This document shows, in pieces, positions 25,484 through 36,109 of a stretch of DNA of 64,000 bases. A model generated the notes under the pieces. The model made no database searches. It was not told the DNA's origin and saw only the letters and a list, made by a program, of their open reading frames with translations. This DNA comes from Elysia crispata (Eukaryota > Mollusca > Gastropoda > Plakobranchidae), in the NCBI GenBank assembly GCA_033675545.1, contig JAWDGP010003980.1, positions 1 to 64,000 on the forward strand. The letters are read 5' to 3'. The position numbers and the translations under genes are program-made. Positions within the stretch are counted from its first letter, which is position 1. Each line of letters opens with the position of its first letter.

Positions 25484-26335
25484 TAACAATGTCAACTAAA
25501 CTGCCTGAGCTACCTATAGTTATATGCGTTACTAACGAAGAAAAAGCATGGCAACTTCATTTCACACTTGAAGTCGGGGGATTCCCCTTTCGAGAATTAT
25601 TATTATTAATTTTTTTTTAATCATCAAGGGAATCCCCCTGTAGGTATGTCCCCCCTTCCCCCCCCCCCCCCCCCCCCAAAAAAAAAAAAACAAAAAAAAA
25701 AAAACACACACACACACACCTTTCCAAAATCATATGTTCATTAGTCACAGTCTAGGCCAAGCATTTGATCCAGACAGCAAACGACCTAGATCTATCATTC
25801 CATTATTATTTTTTTTTTTCTAGGAGTGTCAAAGAATGCCTGGCCAAGTCAATGTAAACAAACCGTTACTATGAAAAGGTGCGTGCAGCGTTTATGGGAA
25901 AACCCCGAACTGCTTCAGCAAATATCGAAAGATTTCCTGAAAATCCTGTTTGAGAACATCGACCTCATTGCGGTATTTCTCTTTTTTTAATTGAAAACGT
26001 GACAGCCATGCTGAGAGCACGTGATTACGAGTGCTTATCGTTCGTTTCTCTTGAAAGTTTGCCAAAAAAGGCAAAAACATGCGCATTGCGAGTAGGGCAT
26101 TGTGTTTCTCTGCGTATTTTCCAAGTGTCTGCTGCTGCAGCTAGACTCACAAGACAGAGTGAAGAACAGAGTTATTATGCGTTTTTCCCCCGTCCTTCTT
26201 CTGACGTCTCATTTGTTGGGTCATGGCGATAGACCAGACAAGGATGTATTTGTAGATTTCAAAATAACCACATGAAAGTTAGAAAAAAAAAGGGCGAGAG
26301 CGTATAAAAGTTTAGGTAGAGAGAGCAAGAAAACG

Positions 26336-26771
<436 letters not shown>

Positions 26772-26940
26772 TCATGTTCGTTGTCTGTATGTACTAAACC
26801 AGAGTGTCATAACTGACTGTATCTGAATATTCTGGCTATCCTAGTTTTCCGCCCCACGATTACGTAAAGTTTACATTTTCTTCATTAACACTGCTTGGAA
26901 GACGCAGATCTTAGAATGTTTGTACTAAATGCTCACGTTC

Positions 26941-27451
<511 letters not shown>

Positions 27452-28109
27452 AACAGAAATATAAATATTAATAGAAAACTTAAACACCAGGCAACCTTTT
27501 TTGGCCATGCGATGAGAAGAAACATTTTGTAACAACTGGAATGATCGAATCTAAACGGAACAGGGGAAAACAGCGAGAAAAAACATTGGATGGACTAACA
27601 AAAAGGCGAAATGTAGACAAACGACAAATGCGATCAGGGATTTAGCTGCATGGATTCGTGGAAGGTTATGGTCGCCTGCGCTAAAGAGTCGGGCACCTTA
27701 TTGATTCAAGTAAATCCTAACAATCGGTGTTATATTGAACATCTACCACTGCCTCTACCTTAATTTTCAATTGTGTTGTTTTATATACACTCTATTATTG
27801 TTGGGTTTAACGAGTGTTCCTTCTCTCCTTGTTTTCAGGAAACAAACTTTTCATTTATGTTGACCACTTTGGTAACTTAAAATAATGTGAAAAACCAAAT
27901 TGTTTGGTTAAGCTTCTATTTGCTGGAACAGAGTCAAAACGAATTCCCCTTTTGGATGACAAAGAAATATTTGACTTATCTAAAATCATTCCTTGTAGAT
28001 AAGAAAAAAAAGCAAAAGAGAGACCGCCATAACCACCACAACTACGAGCAACAACAATAAAAACATCTAAAATAACATCCTCAGCCGCACCAGCTAAATA
28101 ACAAGAACA

Positions 28110-28114
28110 AGAGT

Positions 28115-28149
<35 letters not shown>

Positions 28150-28197
28150 AAGCAATAACAACAACAGCAACAACAACAACAACAACAACAACAACAT
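28110..28197 (+). repeat. AAC microsatellite
   Basis: (AAC)n with a few AGC, AAT and AAA variants. Confidence 0.95.
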
Positions 28198-28419
28198 CCA
28201 CAACTAAAAAAACAAAAGAAAAACGACAGTAGCAACAGAAAGAGATGAATGTAAAAACAAGATGGAGAACTAACAATATTCAAATGAAAGGATTTTCTAG
28301 CTCCAAGCATATGAACTTATGAAGAAATGTCTACATAATTCTACTGTTGCGTTCCTATGGCTGTCAGGTATTTTAGATCTGTGATCTTTTGAGGCCGCGC
28401 CCACCGAACGCCACTGTTC

Positions 28420-29015
28420 CCTTTTTATGGCCGCCAAGTATTTATGCCAAAATTAATATCTAAGGCCTATGATCTTTTGAGGAAGTACCAACAGATTGCC
28501 ACAATAGATGATGTTACTAAACAAAGGTCAGAAGCAGTTACGCCCTTGATTAACTGGCACTCTTAGACCAAAGATTAAATTGATCCATAGGCCTAGTCAA
28601 CCGTTTATGAATTTATACACTAAAAACGGACAACAGAAGCTGAATTTCGCTTGCATTTTGCTCTTGAAAATCAAATAATTATGCATACCGCGTACTAAAT
28701 AAACATTACACCCAAAACCCTGTCTAGATCTAAATTTCTAAATAATTCTTTGCATGACTCCTAGATGTAACGATCTAACCTAGATCTAGATCTATTGCTC
28801 ATCAAAACGCAAGAGAAAAATTTTTCCAAGTCGTATTCTAGATTGGTTACACAATAGATTGTACTTTAAAATAAGTTATAGATCTAAGTACCGGGGAAAC
28901 AGAAAGATGAGACTGGAAGTTTCCCGGTCAGCCTTAGCAATTAGTCTAGCCTCAATATCTCGATTATGTATGAGATCCGGTACATGTCTTTCTGTCTATG
29001 TGCCTCTCTCTCTCT
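28420..29015 (+). repeat. Interspersed repeat, copy 2
   Basis: Second copy of the family described at 7060-7570, in the same orientation. It also ends at a CT-rich tract. Its left part carries a local duplication: the block from TGGCYGYCARGTATTT to GATCTTTTGAGG occurs at about 28358-28393 and again at 28428-28481. A similar GGCCGCCAAGTATTTTA piece lies at about 30111. Confidence 0.75.
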
Positions 29016-29056
29016 CTCTCACCTGTACACTGAAATTCATGTCACTTTATACATTT

Positions 29057-29057
<1 letters not shown>

Positions 29058-29109
<52 letters not shown>

Positions 29110-29250
29110 GAGTGAAAGAGAGAGAGATGGACACAGAAAACCAGAGATGGAGAAAGTGAGAATAGCGAGATAAGAGAGAAAGAGAGAGGAAGACCAAGAG
29201 GAAGAAAGAGAGGAAAATGAGGAGATAGAGAGGAAAGATATGGGGAAGAA

Positions 29251-29293
<43 letters not shown>

Positions 29294-29692
29294 AGAAATA
29301 GGGAGAGAAAGAAAGAGAGAGAGAGATGAGAGCAACAGGGAGAGACAGAGAGAGATGAGAGAAGACAAGAGAGAAAGAAGATTGAGAGGCAGAAAGAGAA
29401 AGGAAGAAAGAATGAGAGGAGAGAGTCAGAGAGAGAGAGAGAGAGAGAAAGAAATATAAAAAGAGAGAGTGAGAGAAGAGAGAAAGGGAGAGGAACACAG
29501 AGAAAGAGAAAAAGAGAGAGGGAGAGAGTGGAGAGAGAAAAAGGGAGAAAAAGATAGAGGATGAGGAGAGAGAGAAACAGGGAAAGGAGAGAAAGAGAGA
29601 GAGGGAGAGAGAGAGAGAGAAAGAAAGAAGACAGAGGAGAAAGAAAGAAAGAAAGGAGAAGAAGAGAGGTGAGAGAGATTGAGAGAGAGAGA

Positions 29693-29775
<83 letters not shown>
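29058..29775 (+). repeat. GA-rich tract
   Basis: Purine-only tract on the plus strand. Pure (GA)n runs at each end (29058-29108 and about 29690-29775) flank about 600 bp of degenerate GA/GAAA/GGA sequence. Confidence 0.95.
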
Positions 29776-29777
<2 letters not shown>

Positions 29778-30372
29778 ACCGACGACAGACAAGAAAACAT
29801 AGTCGGCATGCGATGACTCTTCAATATTGCACTGTAGTCATGGAGCACCACAAACGCCTTTCATCTATTTCACTGTTTGTTTAAGTTTTTCATAATAATT
29901 TTACCTATTCATGCCTTTACTATGTCTTGATTTAACCTACTTATCAATTGCTTGAAGAAATGATGAAAAATTCATCATCTTCCGTCTCTCAACAGTAATT
30001 TCTACTTTAAGAACTAACTACTAAGCTTAATCCCAGGCTATGTTTGCCAGCCGTTCAAGGAAAGTAGCTGTCGCTGAAATTTATTAGGGATATCGTCTAT
30101 TCCCATTCTTTGGCCGCCAAGTATTTTAAGCTATTATAATATGGTAAACATCACGGTTATCAAAGTCGCCCCTAGATCTAGTCATCCCATTCCTTTCTGC
30201 ACTGCAGAATGAGACAGAGATTTCACAATCTAATAATAAATGATGATCTTAGCCCACATTATGTAATGCTAATTGTGAAGGGAATGCCCTCACTCTGGGT
30301 AAAACATTTAACAAAAACAGTTTCGCAATGTAGGATATCATGTAATTCTTTACTTCCCAAATCTGTTTTAAA

Positions 30373-30736
30373 GATCCTCCTAAACTCTGATGATCACAGA
30401 ATTGTCACGGAAAGTGCTCAGAGGTGCGCTAAAGATCCTCCTAAACTCTGATGATCACAGAATTGTCACGGAAAGTGCTCAGAGGTGCGCTAAAGATCCT
30501 CCTAAACTCTGATGATCACAGAATTGTCACGGAAAGTGCTCAGAGGTGCGCTAAAGATCCTCCTAAACTCTGATGATCACAGAATTGTCACGGAAAGTGC
30601 TCAGAGGTGCGCTAAAGATCCTCCTAAACTCTGATGATCACAGAATTGTCACGGAAAGTGCTCAGAGGTGCGCTAAAGATCCTCCTAAACTCTGATTATA
30701 ACAGAATTTTCACTGAAAGTGCTCAGAGGTGCGCTG
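30373..30736 (+). repeat. 61-bp minisatellite, 6 copies
   Basis: Units start at 30373, 30434, 30495, 30556, 30617 and 30678. The first five are essentially identical. The sixth is diverged (GATTATAACAG for GATGATCACAG) and slightly shorter. Each unit carries TGATGATCACAGAATTGTCA. The high identity points to recent expansion. 61 is not a multiple of three. Confidence 0.97.
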
Positions 30737-31116
30737 CTGTGCGGCAACTCATAGCTGGCATTTATTTTAACTTAAAATTAATGATAATGAATTGTTAGAA
30801 GGATCTATAAATAGTTTTGGATTTTTAGAAAATAAATTAACTAATCTTATAAAGGCAAACGAGTATGAACTTAAAAAAAAAAAAAAACAACTTTTTTTAA
30901 ACCTAAAACCAAAGTTACCTCTGTGACTCATGTAAAGAGTATTCCTCATTATAGTAACAAATACAGCAGCAGCAGCAGCAGCAACCACAACAACAACAAC
31001 AGCAGCAATAACAACAATAAAGATAAAATAAATGGTAAAACATAATGATATTAACAAGTTTTTCATTTAGTTTATTTTCTGTGGGTTTATTTTCCTACGT
31101 TAAATTTATGGAAGTT

Positions 31117-31353
31117 TTTAGTAACAAACAAAAGTAAGAAGAGCTATGTTCTCTCGTACATGTAACTTTTAATTTGTAACAAAATTAACAAGGCTTGAAA
31201 GAAGCAGAAGTTATAGACCAAGTTGATGTCTTGCGACGTGAGTTCGTCGTAGTCTCTTAGACTCAGAAAGATGTGTTATTGTCAAAACGAAAGTAGCCTA
31301 GACTATTCTACTGTCTGAAGAGTCAGTCAAGAGAAGTGGCTACTGTCACTACA
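31117..31353 (-). repeat. 3' LTR of the Ty3 element
   Basis: Same length as the 5' LTR with about five substitutions. It should carry the element's poly-A site. Confidence 0.93.
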
Positions 31354-31369
31354 TAACCCCCCTCCCAGC
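31354..31369 (-). promoter_or_regulatory. Polypurine tract
   Basis: The minus strand reads TGGGAGGGGGGTTA just before the 3' LTR. This is the expected plus-strand primer position. Confidence 0.8.
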
Positions 31370-31407
31370 GGAATACAGTTCATGTGTCGGAGCGATCCAG
31401 CATGCCG

Positions 31408-32880
31408 TCAGCAGAACCTTGAGGGGACACGTAAAATTCTGCCAGCGCGCGTAGTCTTCATGGGTCCATCTTTTGGTGGGGAAACTGCAGGTGGTGTAAC
31501 GGGGGTGGGTTTAGGATTGTCTGTCAAAATTGATTTAGGGTAGATAAGCACTTCCTTGTTCTCCTCGATGGTCAAGGGGGTCACGTAAGCTGTCTTAAGG
31601 CGATCAATAGATACAGTCTCTGGTCGCCCTTTGATTTCCAGGGTGAAGTATTTGTCACTTTTGCTGACGACGCGAAATGGGCCGTCATAGGGGCGTTGGA
31701 GGGGGTGTTTGTGCGAGTCTTTCCTTACATAAACATACTTTGCCGTAGCTAAAGGAGAGGGCACATAAGAGGTTTGATTTCCATGGAATTTTGGGGCAGG
31801 TGGTTGGATGGAGTGCATGGTTTGTTGAAGATTTCTCAAAAACGTTATGTCAGGTGTGGTTGTTCTAGTGTCTCATGGTTGGAGAAACTCGCCCGGTATA
31901 CGTAGAGTTGTGCCGTACACAAGTTCAGCGGGTGAGCAATCAGGATCAACTCTCCAAGATGAGCGGATGCCTAATAGAACCATCGGAAGCTGATCGAACC
32001 AATCTGGGCCAGTAGTACGGGCTTTGAGGGCTGCTTTGAGTTGTCGGTGGAGGCGTTCGACCATCCCATTGGCCTGTGGATGGTAAGCGGTGTTTGTATT
32101 GGTGTCTATGCCCAACAGTTTGTTTAGCTCACTCCAGAGGTTGGAGGTAAATTGTCTGCCACGGTCGGAAACGATGTCTTCTGGAACACCAAATCTTGCA
32201 ACCCAGTGGTAGAGAAGAGCCGAAACGCATGTAGAAGCATGGGCGTCAGGAAGAGGAATAGCCTCGGGCCATCTCGTGAAACGGTCGATGATGGTAAAAA
32301 GGTAGGTCATTCCATGACTTTCTGGTAGGGGCCCCACAAGATCCACATGAAGACTGCGAAACCTATCAGAAGGGGCCTGGCGCTCAACGAGTGGGGAACG
32401 TGTATGACGGTGGACCTTAGAGGCCTGGCAATCGGGGCATTCCTTGCACCACCTGCGAATATCACGCTTCATTCCATTCCATACGAAGCGTTGTGCTATT
32501 GCCTTTTGTGTTGGTTTGACGCCAGTGTGCGATAGGCTGTGGATCTTGTGGAAGATGGAATGGGTCCAGGAGGTCGGTAATACCGGCCTGGGTTTTCCCA
32601 TGGATATGTCGCAGAGGAGCATTGATGGGCCAATGTCAATGTCTTTCAGTACTAGACCCGTCGTGGCAGTATGGTAAGAGGCCATTTCATCTGAAGCTTC
32701 TTGGGCATGTGCCAATTTTTCAAAATTGATACCTTCTTTATGCTGATCATCCTTTTCAACACTGTTTATTCTTGACAGTGCGTCGGCAACCACATTGAAC
32801 TTTCTTTTGGTGTGAAGAATATCAGAGGTAAATTCCGAGATGAAAGACAGATGTCTTGTTTGTCGTGGAGAACGATACTG
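31408..32880 (-). pseudogene. Ty3 pol: integrase, interrupted by one stop
   Basis: After the RNase H tail (NVVADALSRI) come the HHCC zinc region (HKIHSLSHTGVKPT ... CKECPDCQ) and a catalytic core with all three acidic residues: HVDLVGP, SDRGRQF and GMVERLHR. An in-frame TGA at 31873-31875 separates the core from the C-terminal domain (31839-31408). That domain contains VSKSDKYFTLEIKGRPETV, an SH3-like fold common in Ty3 integrases. The frame is otherwise continuous. Confidence 0.9.
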
Positions 32881-33350
32881 TGACTGCTCAAGACCATTGT
32901 AAGGGGTTTATGGTCTGTGAAAATGGTGAAGGGGCGGCCCTCTAAAAAATGTCTAAAGTGTTTGACAGCAGCGTAAGACGCCAAAAGTTCTCTATCAAAA
33001 GCACTATATTTCTGTTCTGCCTCAGACAATTTCCTGGAGAAAAAGGCAAGGGGAACCCAAAGACGGCCGTGTCGCTGTTCGAGTTGGCCGCTAATCGCTG
33101 TGTTTGACGCATCGACAGTAAGGCTAGTAACAGCATCTGACCGTGGATGGTGTAAGAGCACTGCCTTACTGAGCATTTCTTTGGTCTTGTCAAATGCTTC
33201 TTGGCACTCTTTGGACCAGTCAATCTTTTGTCCTTTGCCGCTTGCTTGGGCATGAAGGGGTGCGAGAGTAGCGGCAATGCCATGGAGAAAACGGTGGTAA
33301 TAGTTCACCATTCCCAGGAATCTCTGTAGACTGGTGCGATAGGTAGTTGT
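32766..33350 (-). pseudogene. Ty3 pol: RT connection and RNase H part, broken
   Basis: Starts in the SLQRFLGMVNYYHRFL motif that normally follows the RT palm. It contains the RNase H segment (LTVDASNTAISGQLEQ ... YSAFDRELLASYAAVKHF ... FTIFTDHKPL). After the codons for LSSHS, near 32880, a small indel shifts the frame. The true continuation (SPRQTRHLSFISEF ... NVVADALSRI) is in the integrase frame. Confidence 0.88.
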
Positions 33351-34504
33351 TTGATTTCTTGCAGGGCAGATATCCGGTCAGGGAGTGGGGGGATTACTGT
33401 GGAGCTGACGTGGTGTCCTAGGAAATCAAGTTCTTTCGCGCCAAAAACACATTTGGTCTTGTTTATGACCAAGCCATTTGCAGACAAGAGTTTGAAAAGT
33501 TGCTGAAGGTGTTGAATGTGTTCCTTGGCAGAGTGACTTGTGACCAGTATGTCATCAAGGTATACAAACGCGAAAGAAACGTCGCGCAGTACTCCATCCA
33601 TCAGGCGGTGGAAAGATTGGGCAGCGTTCTTTAACCCAAATGGCATACGGAGAAATTCCCAGAGTCCAAAGGGTGTCACAACAGCTGTCTTCGGTATAGA
33701 AGAGGTAGCCATGGGGATTTGATGATAGCCTCTAATCAAGTCGATCTTAGAAAAGATTGAGCAACCGGCAAGGTGGTTAGTAAAATCTTGGATATGCGGT
33801 AATGGGTAGCGGTCGTCCTCAGTCGATGCGTTGAGACACCTGTAGTCGCCACAAGGTCGCCATGTCCCATCAGATTTGGGGACAACGTGGAGGGGTGAAG
33901 ACCAGGGTGATTTAGAGCGGCGAAGAATGCCCATTTCTTCCATCTTTAAGAACTCTGCTTTAGAAGCAGACAGTTTGTCTTTATCGAGCCGTCTAGCATG
34001 GGCATGTGTGGGCGGGCCGTGGGTGACGATGTGGTGCTCTACACCATGCTTGTTGAGGGGATTGTTGAAATGTGGTGTAAGGAGCTCGGGGAACTCTTGG
34101 AGGAGATCTGCATACTCGTTTGGAGGGTGCGTACATAACCCCGCGAGTGTAGGAGAAGACTGACTTTCTTTGAGTAGGAAAGAGACATTGTCAAGTGAGA
34201 GAAGACGCTTGCCCCGAAGGTCAATTGCCAGGCCATTGGCAGTGAAGAAATCTGCGCCAAGTATAGGTCTAGTAACATCGGCGAGGTAGAACTGGTGTGT
34301 GTATTGTCTCTTGGAATCTAACACTAAAGAAAGTGTGCGCTTTCCCCATGTGCGGATGGACGTTCCATTAGCGGCGGAGAGAGTGTTGGAAGGTTGAAGC
34401 GAGCGCCGATCTTGTGCAGAGGCGGGGTATACAGATACCTCAGCCCCTGTGTCGACGAGGTATGATAGGCCAGATTTCCTGTCCTCTACTGACAGCGTGT
34501 TAGA
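33305..34504 (-). pseudogene. Ty3 pol: protease and reverse transcriptase part, broken
   Basis: In the -1 frame relative to Gag. The protease motif LVDTGAEVSV is near 34432-34458. The reverse transcriptase follows, with PFGLWEFLRMPFGLKNAAQS and the catalytic YLDD at 33551-33562. The frame is cut off from the slip site by a TAA at 34505-34507. It ends early at 33305 because of a frameshift near 33335-33350, after which the RT connection and RNase H continue in another frame. Confidence 0.9.
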
Positions 34505-34530
34505 TTAAAGAGAGCCAGCTGCTGCCACGC

Positions 34531-35310
34531 TTAGCGGCTGGCTTTGTCGTTTCCCGACAGCAGAGAGGCGAACTTACACCCTGGTTGGCATTTTCTTGCT
34601 CCTGGGCCGAACCGTGTATGATAAAAACATACTGGTGCAGGACAGGGTGCGGCGCTAGACCCAGTGCGGCGTGGGTTAAGGGGCCTGTTACGCTGGATAG
34701 ACTCGACGCAATCAGGGGTGGTTTCGTTTGTCGTTTGGGTGATGTGCTGTATACCCGAAGACCGTGCCTCCCAAACCCGATCAGCAGCTTCCGCTAGTTT
34801 GTCCAAGTCCGAAAATTCCTGCCCTGAGATAATAGTACGGACATCGGCAGGAAGATTCGACAGGAACAGTGCCCTTTTCAGCGTCTGTGGATCATCGTTT
34901 AGGGCGTTGATCTTACGCAATAAAGCTGTTGGCTTTCTATCCCCTAACCCATTAAGATTTAAGAGTTCGTAATCCCGCTGCGTTTGGGATTTGCCGAACG
35001 CCTTGATCAAGGCACACTTCAAACTGTGGTATTTGTCCGTTTGGGGTGGGTTAACTAAAACATCGTGTACCTCCTCGGCTGTTTTGAAGTCGAGGGCACT
35101 GATCACATAACCATACTTAGTGGTATCTTGCGTAATGTTTTTAATGCTAAACTGCGCTTCTATTCTGGCGAACCAGATTCCTGGCGATGTCGCCCAGAAC
35201 TCGGGTAGTTTAACTGAAACTGCTGCGATCTCTCCGGTTTGTAATGTTTGTAACTGGGTCGCGAGAGCTGCAAGTAGAGATTGCGTTGGCTCAACGAGCT
35301 GGTGAGACAT
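34531..35310 (-). CDS. Ty3 element Gag
   Basis: An intact 259-residue open frame starting MSHQLVEP about 170 bp inside the 5' LTR. The N-terminal part holds the capsid-like helical region (FWATSPGIWFARIEAQF). Residues 228-245 form a CX2HX9CX3C knuckle instead of the retroviral CCHC, as known for CsRn1-type elements. The frame stops at TAA 34531-34533. Upstream of the stop, a heptamer suited to -1 slippage overlaps the frame. Confidence 0.9.
   Translation of the reverse strand: MSHQLVEPTQSLLAALATQLQTLQTGEIAAVSVKLPEFWATSPGIWFARIEAQFSIKNITQDTTKYGYVISALDFKTAEEVHDVLVNPPQTDKYHSLKCALIKAFGKSQTQRDYELLNLNGLGDRKPTALLRKINALNDDPQTLKRALFLSNLPADVRTIISGQEFSDLDKLAEAADRVWEARSSGIQHITQTTNETTPDCVESIQRNRPLNPRRTGSSAAPCPAPVCFYHTRFGPGARKCQPGCKFASLLSGNDKASR
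34549..34555 (-). promoter_or_regulatory. Putative -1 ribosomal frameshift site GGGAAAC
   Basis: The minus-strand heptamer lies in the Gag frame as G GGA AAC, the canonical X XXY YYZ arrangement. It is 15 nt before the Gag stop codon. Pol is in the -1 frame relative to Gag, as expected. I did not fold the downstream RNA. Confidence 0.7.
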
Positions 35311-35458
35311 GGTGTTTGTTTGATCTTGTTATTGTTAGTGCAAAGGCAGATTTAGCGAAGGTAGATTAGGTCAAGATAGCGACCTACATTGTACATCTAG
35401 TATAAAACTCAATTCGAAGGCCGAAGTGGATCTAGATCTATGCCTGGTTACTAGCGAG

Positions 35459-35477
35459 TTCAGTATCGGGGTCACCA
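35459..35477 (-). promoter_or_regulatory. Primer-binding site (tRNA-Trp type)
   Basis: One base inside the 5' LTR the minus strand reads TGGTGACCCCGA. This is complementary to the last 12 bases of metazoan tRNA-Trp including CCA. The bases beyond it match less well. Confidence 0.75.
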
Positions 35478-35478
35478 A

Positions 35479-35715
35479 TTTAGTAACAAACAAAAGTAAG
35501 AAGAACTATGTTCTCTCGTACATGTAACTTTTAATTTGTAACAAAATTAACAAGGCTTGAAAGAAGCAGAAGTTATAGATCAAGTTGATGTCTTGCGACG
35601 TGAGTTCGTCGTAGTCTCTTGGACTCAGAGAGATGCGTTATTGTCAAAACGAAAGTAGCCTAGACTATTCTACTGTCTGAAGAGTCAGTCAAGAGAAGTG
35701 GCTACTGTCACTACA
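35479..35715 (-). repeat. 5' LTR of the Ty3 element
   Basis: On the minus strand it begins TGTAGTGACAGTAGCC and ends GTTACTAAA. It should carry the element's promoter. It is about 98% identical to 31117-31353. Confidence 0.93.
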
Positions 35716-36022
35716 AGTTCATACAATCCAGTGGCATAAACAACACTTTTAAAAAATCGTTTACACCTTAAGTTCAGACACTATTTCTTCATGGGTGATC
35801 TAAAACTAAAAACCGTATCATGACATCTAATTAGGAAACATAAATCTACGTGCAATTGCATTTACTAGAATTTATGTGGCAGGCAAACTTGTGGAGATAG
35901 CATTTGCATGGTCGCTAGGATAATCAGAAGACTTTTACTCTGCTTTTTTTGTCTTCTTTTTTTCTTCTCTCGTTAAAACAATATCCTTCCCCACAGTGAA
36001 TTTTCTCAAGCCACGCCCCCTC

Positions 36023-36109
36023 GCTGTGCACACTGATAACTATTACACTGATAGATCACTGGCTGTGCACACTGATAACTATTACACTGGTAGATCACTG
36101 GCTGTGCAA
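36023..36109 (+). repeat. 39-bp tandem repeat, about 2.2 copies
   Basis: GCTGTGCACACTGATAACTA starts at 36023 and 36062, with a partial third start at 36101. The copies are nearly identical. Confidence 0.9.

Larger units (their letters stand above)
31117..35715 (-). mobile_element. Ty3/gypsy LTR retrotransposon, CsRn1-type, defective
   Basis: A 4599-bp element read on the minus strand: LTR, primer site, gag, protease, reverse transcriptase, RNase H, integrase, purine tract, LTR. The two 237-bp LTRs differ at about five positions (about 2%), so insertion was fairly recent. AGTT flanks both ends (31113-31116 and 35716-35719), a 4-bp target duplication. The primer site complements the tRNA-Trp 3' end. 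Gag ends in a CX2HX9CX3C knuckle. Both traits are typical of the CsRn1 group of metazoan Ty3 elements. Pol has a nonsense codon at 34505-34507, frameshifts near 33335-33350 and 32875-32885, and an in-frame TGA at 31873-31875. This copy cannot make a full polyprotein. Confidence 0.93.

Noticed and set aside
25999..26232. 77-residue plus-strand frame
   Set aside because: No domain, no splice partner and no similarity recognised; fits chance in a GC-richer patch.
29037..29884. 251-residue Ser/Leu-rich frame
   Set aside because: Pyrimidine-strand reading of a GA-rich tract; no signal of a real protein.
34585..35305. Plus-strand frames opposite the Ty3 gag
   Set aside because: Shadows of the minus-strand gag frame.
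31408..35310. Possible endogenous retrovirus with env
   Set aside because: Integrase is followed directly by the polypurine tract and LTR; there is no room or frame for an envelope gene. It is an LTR retrotransposon.
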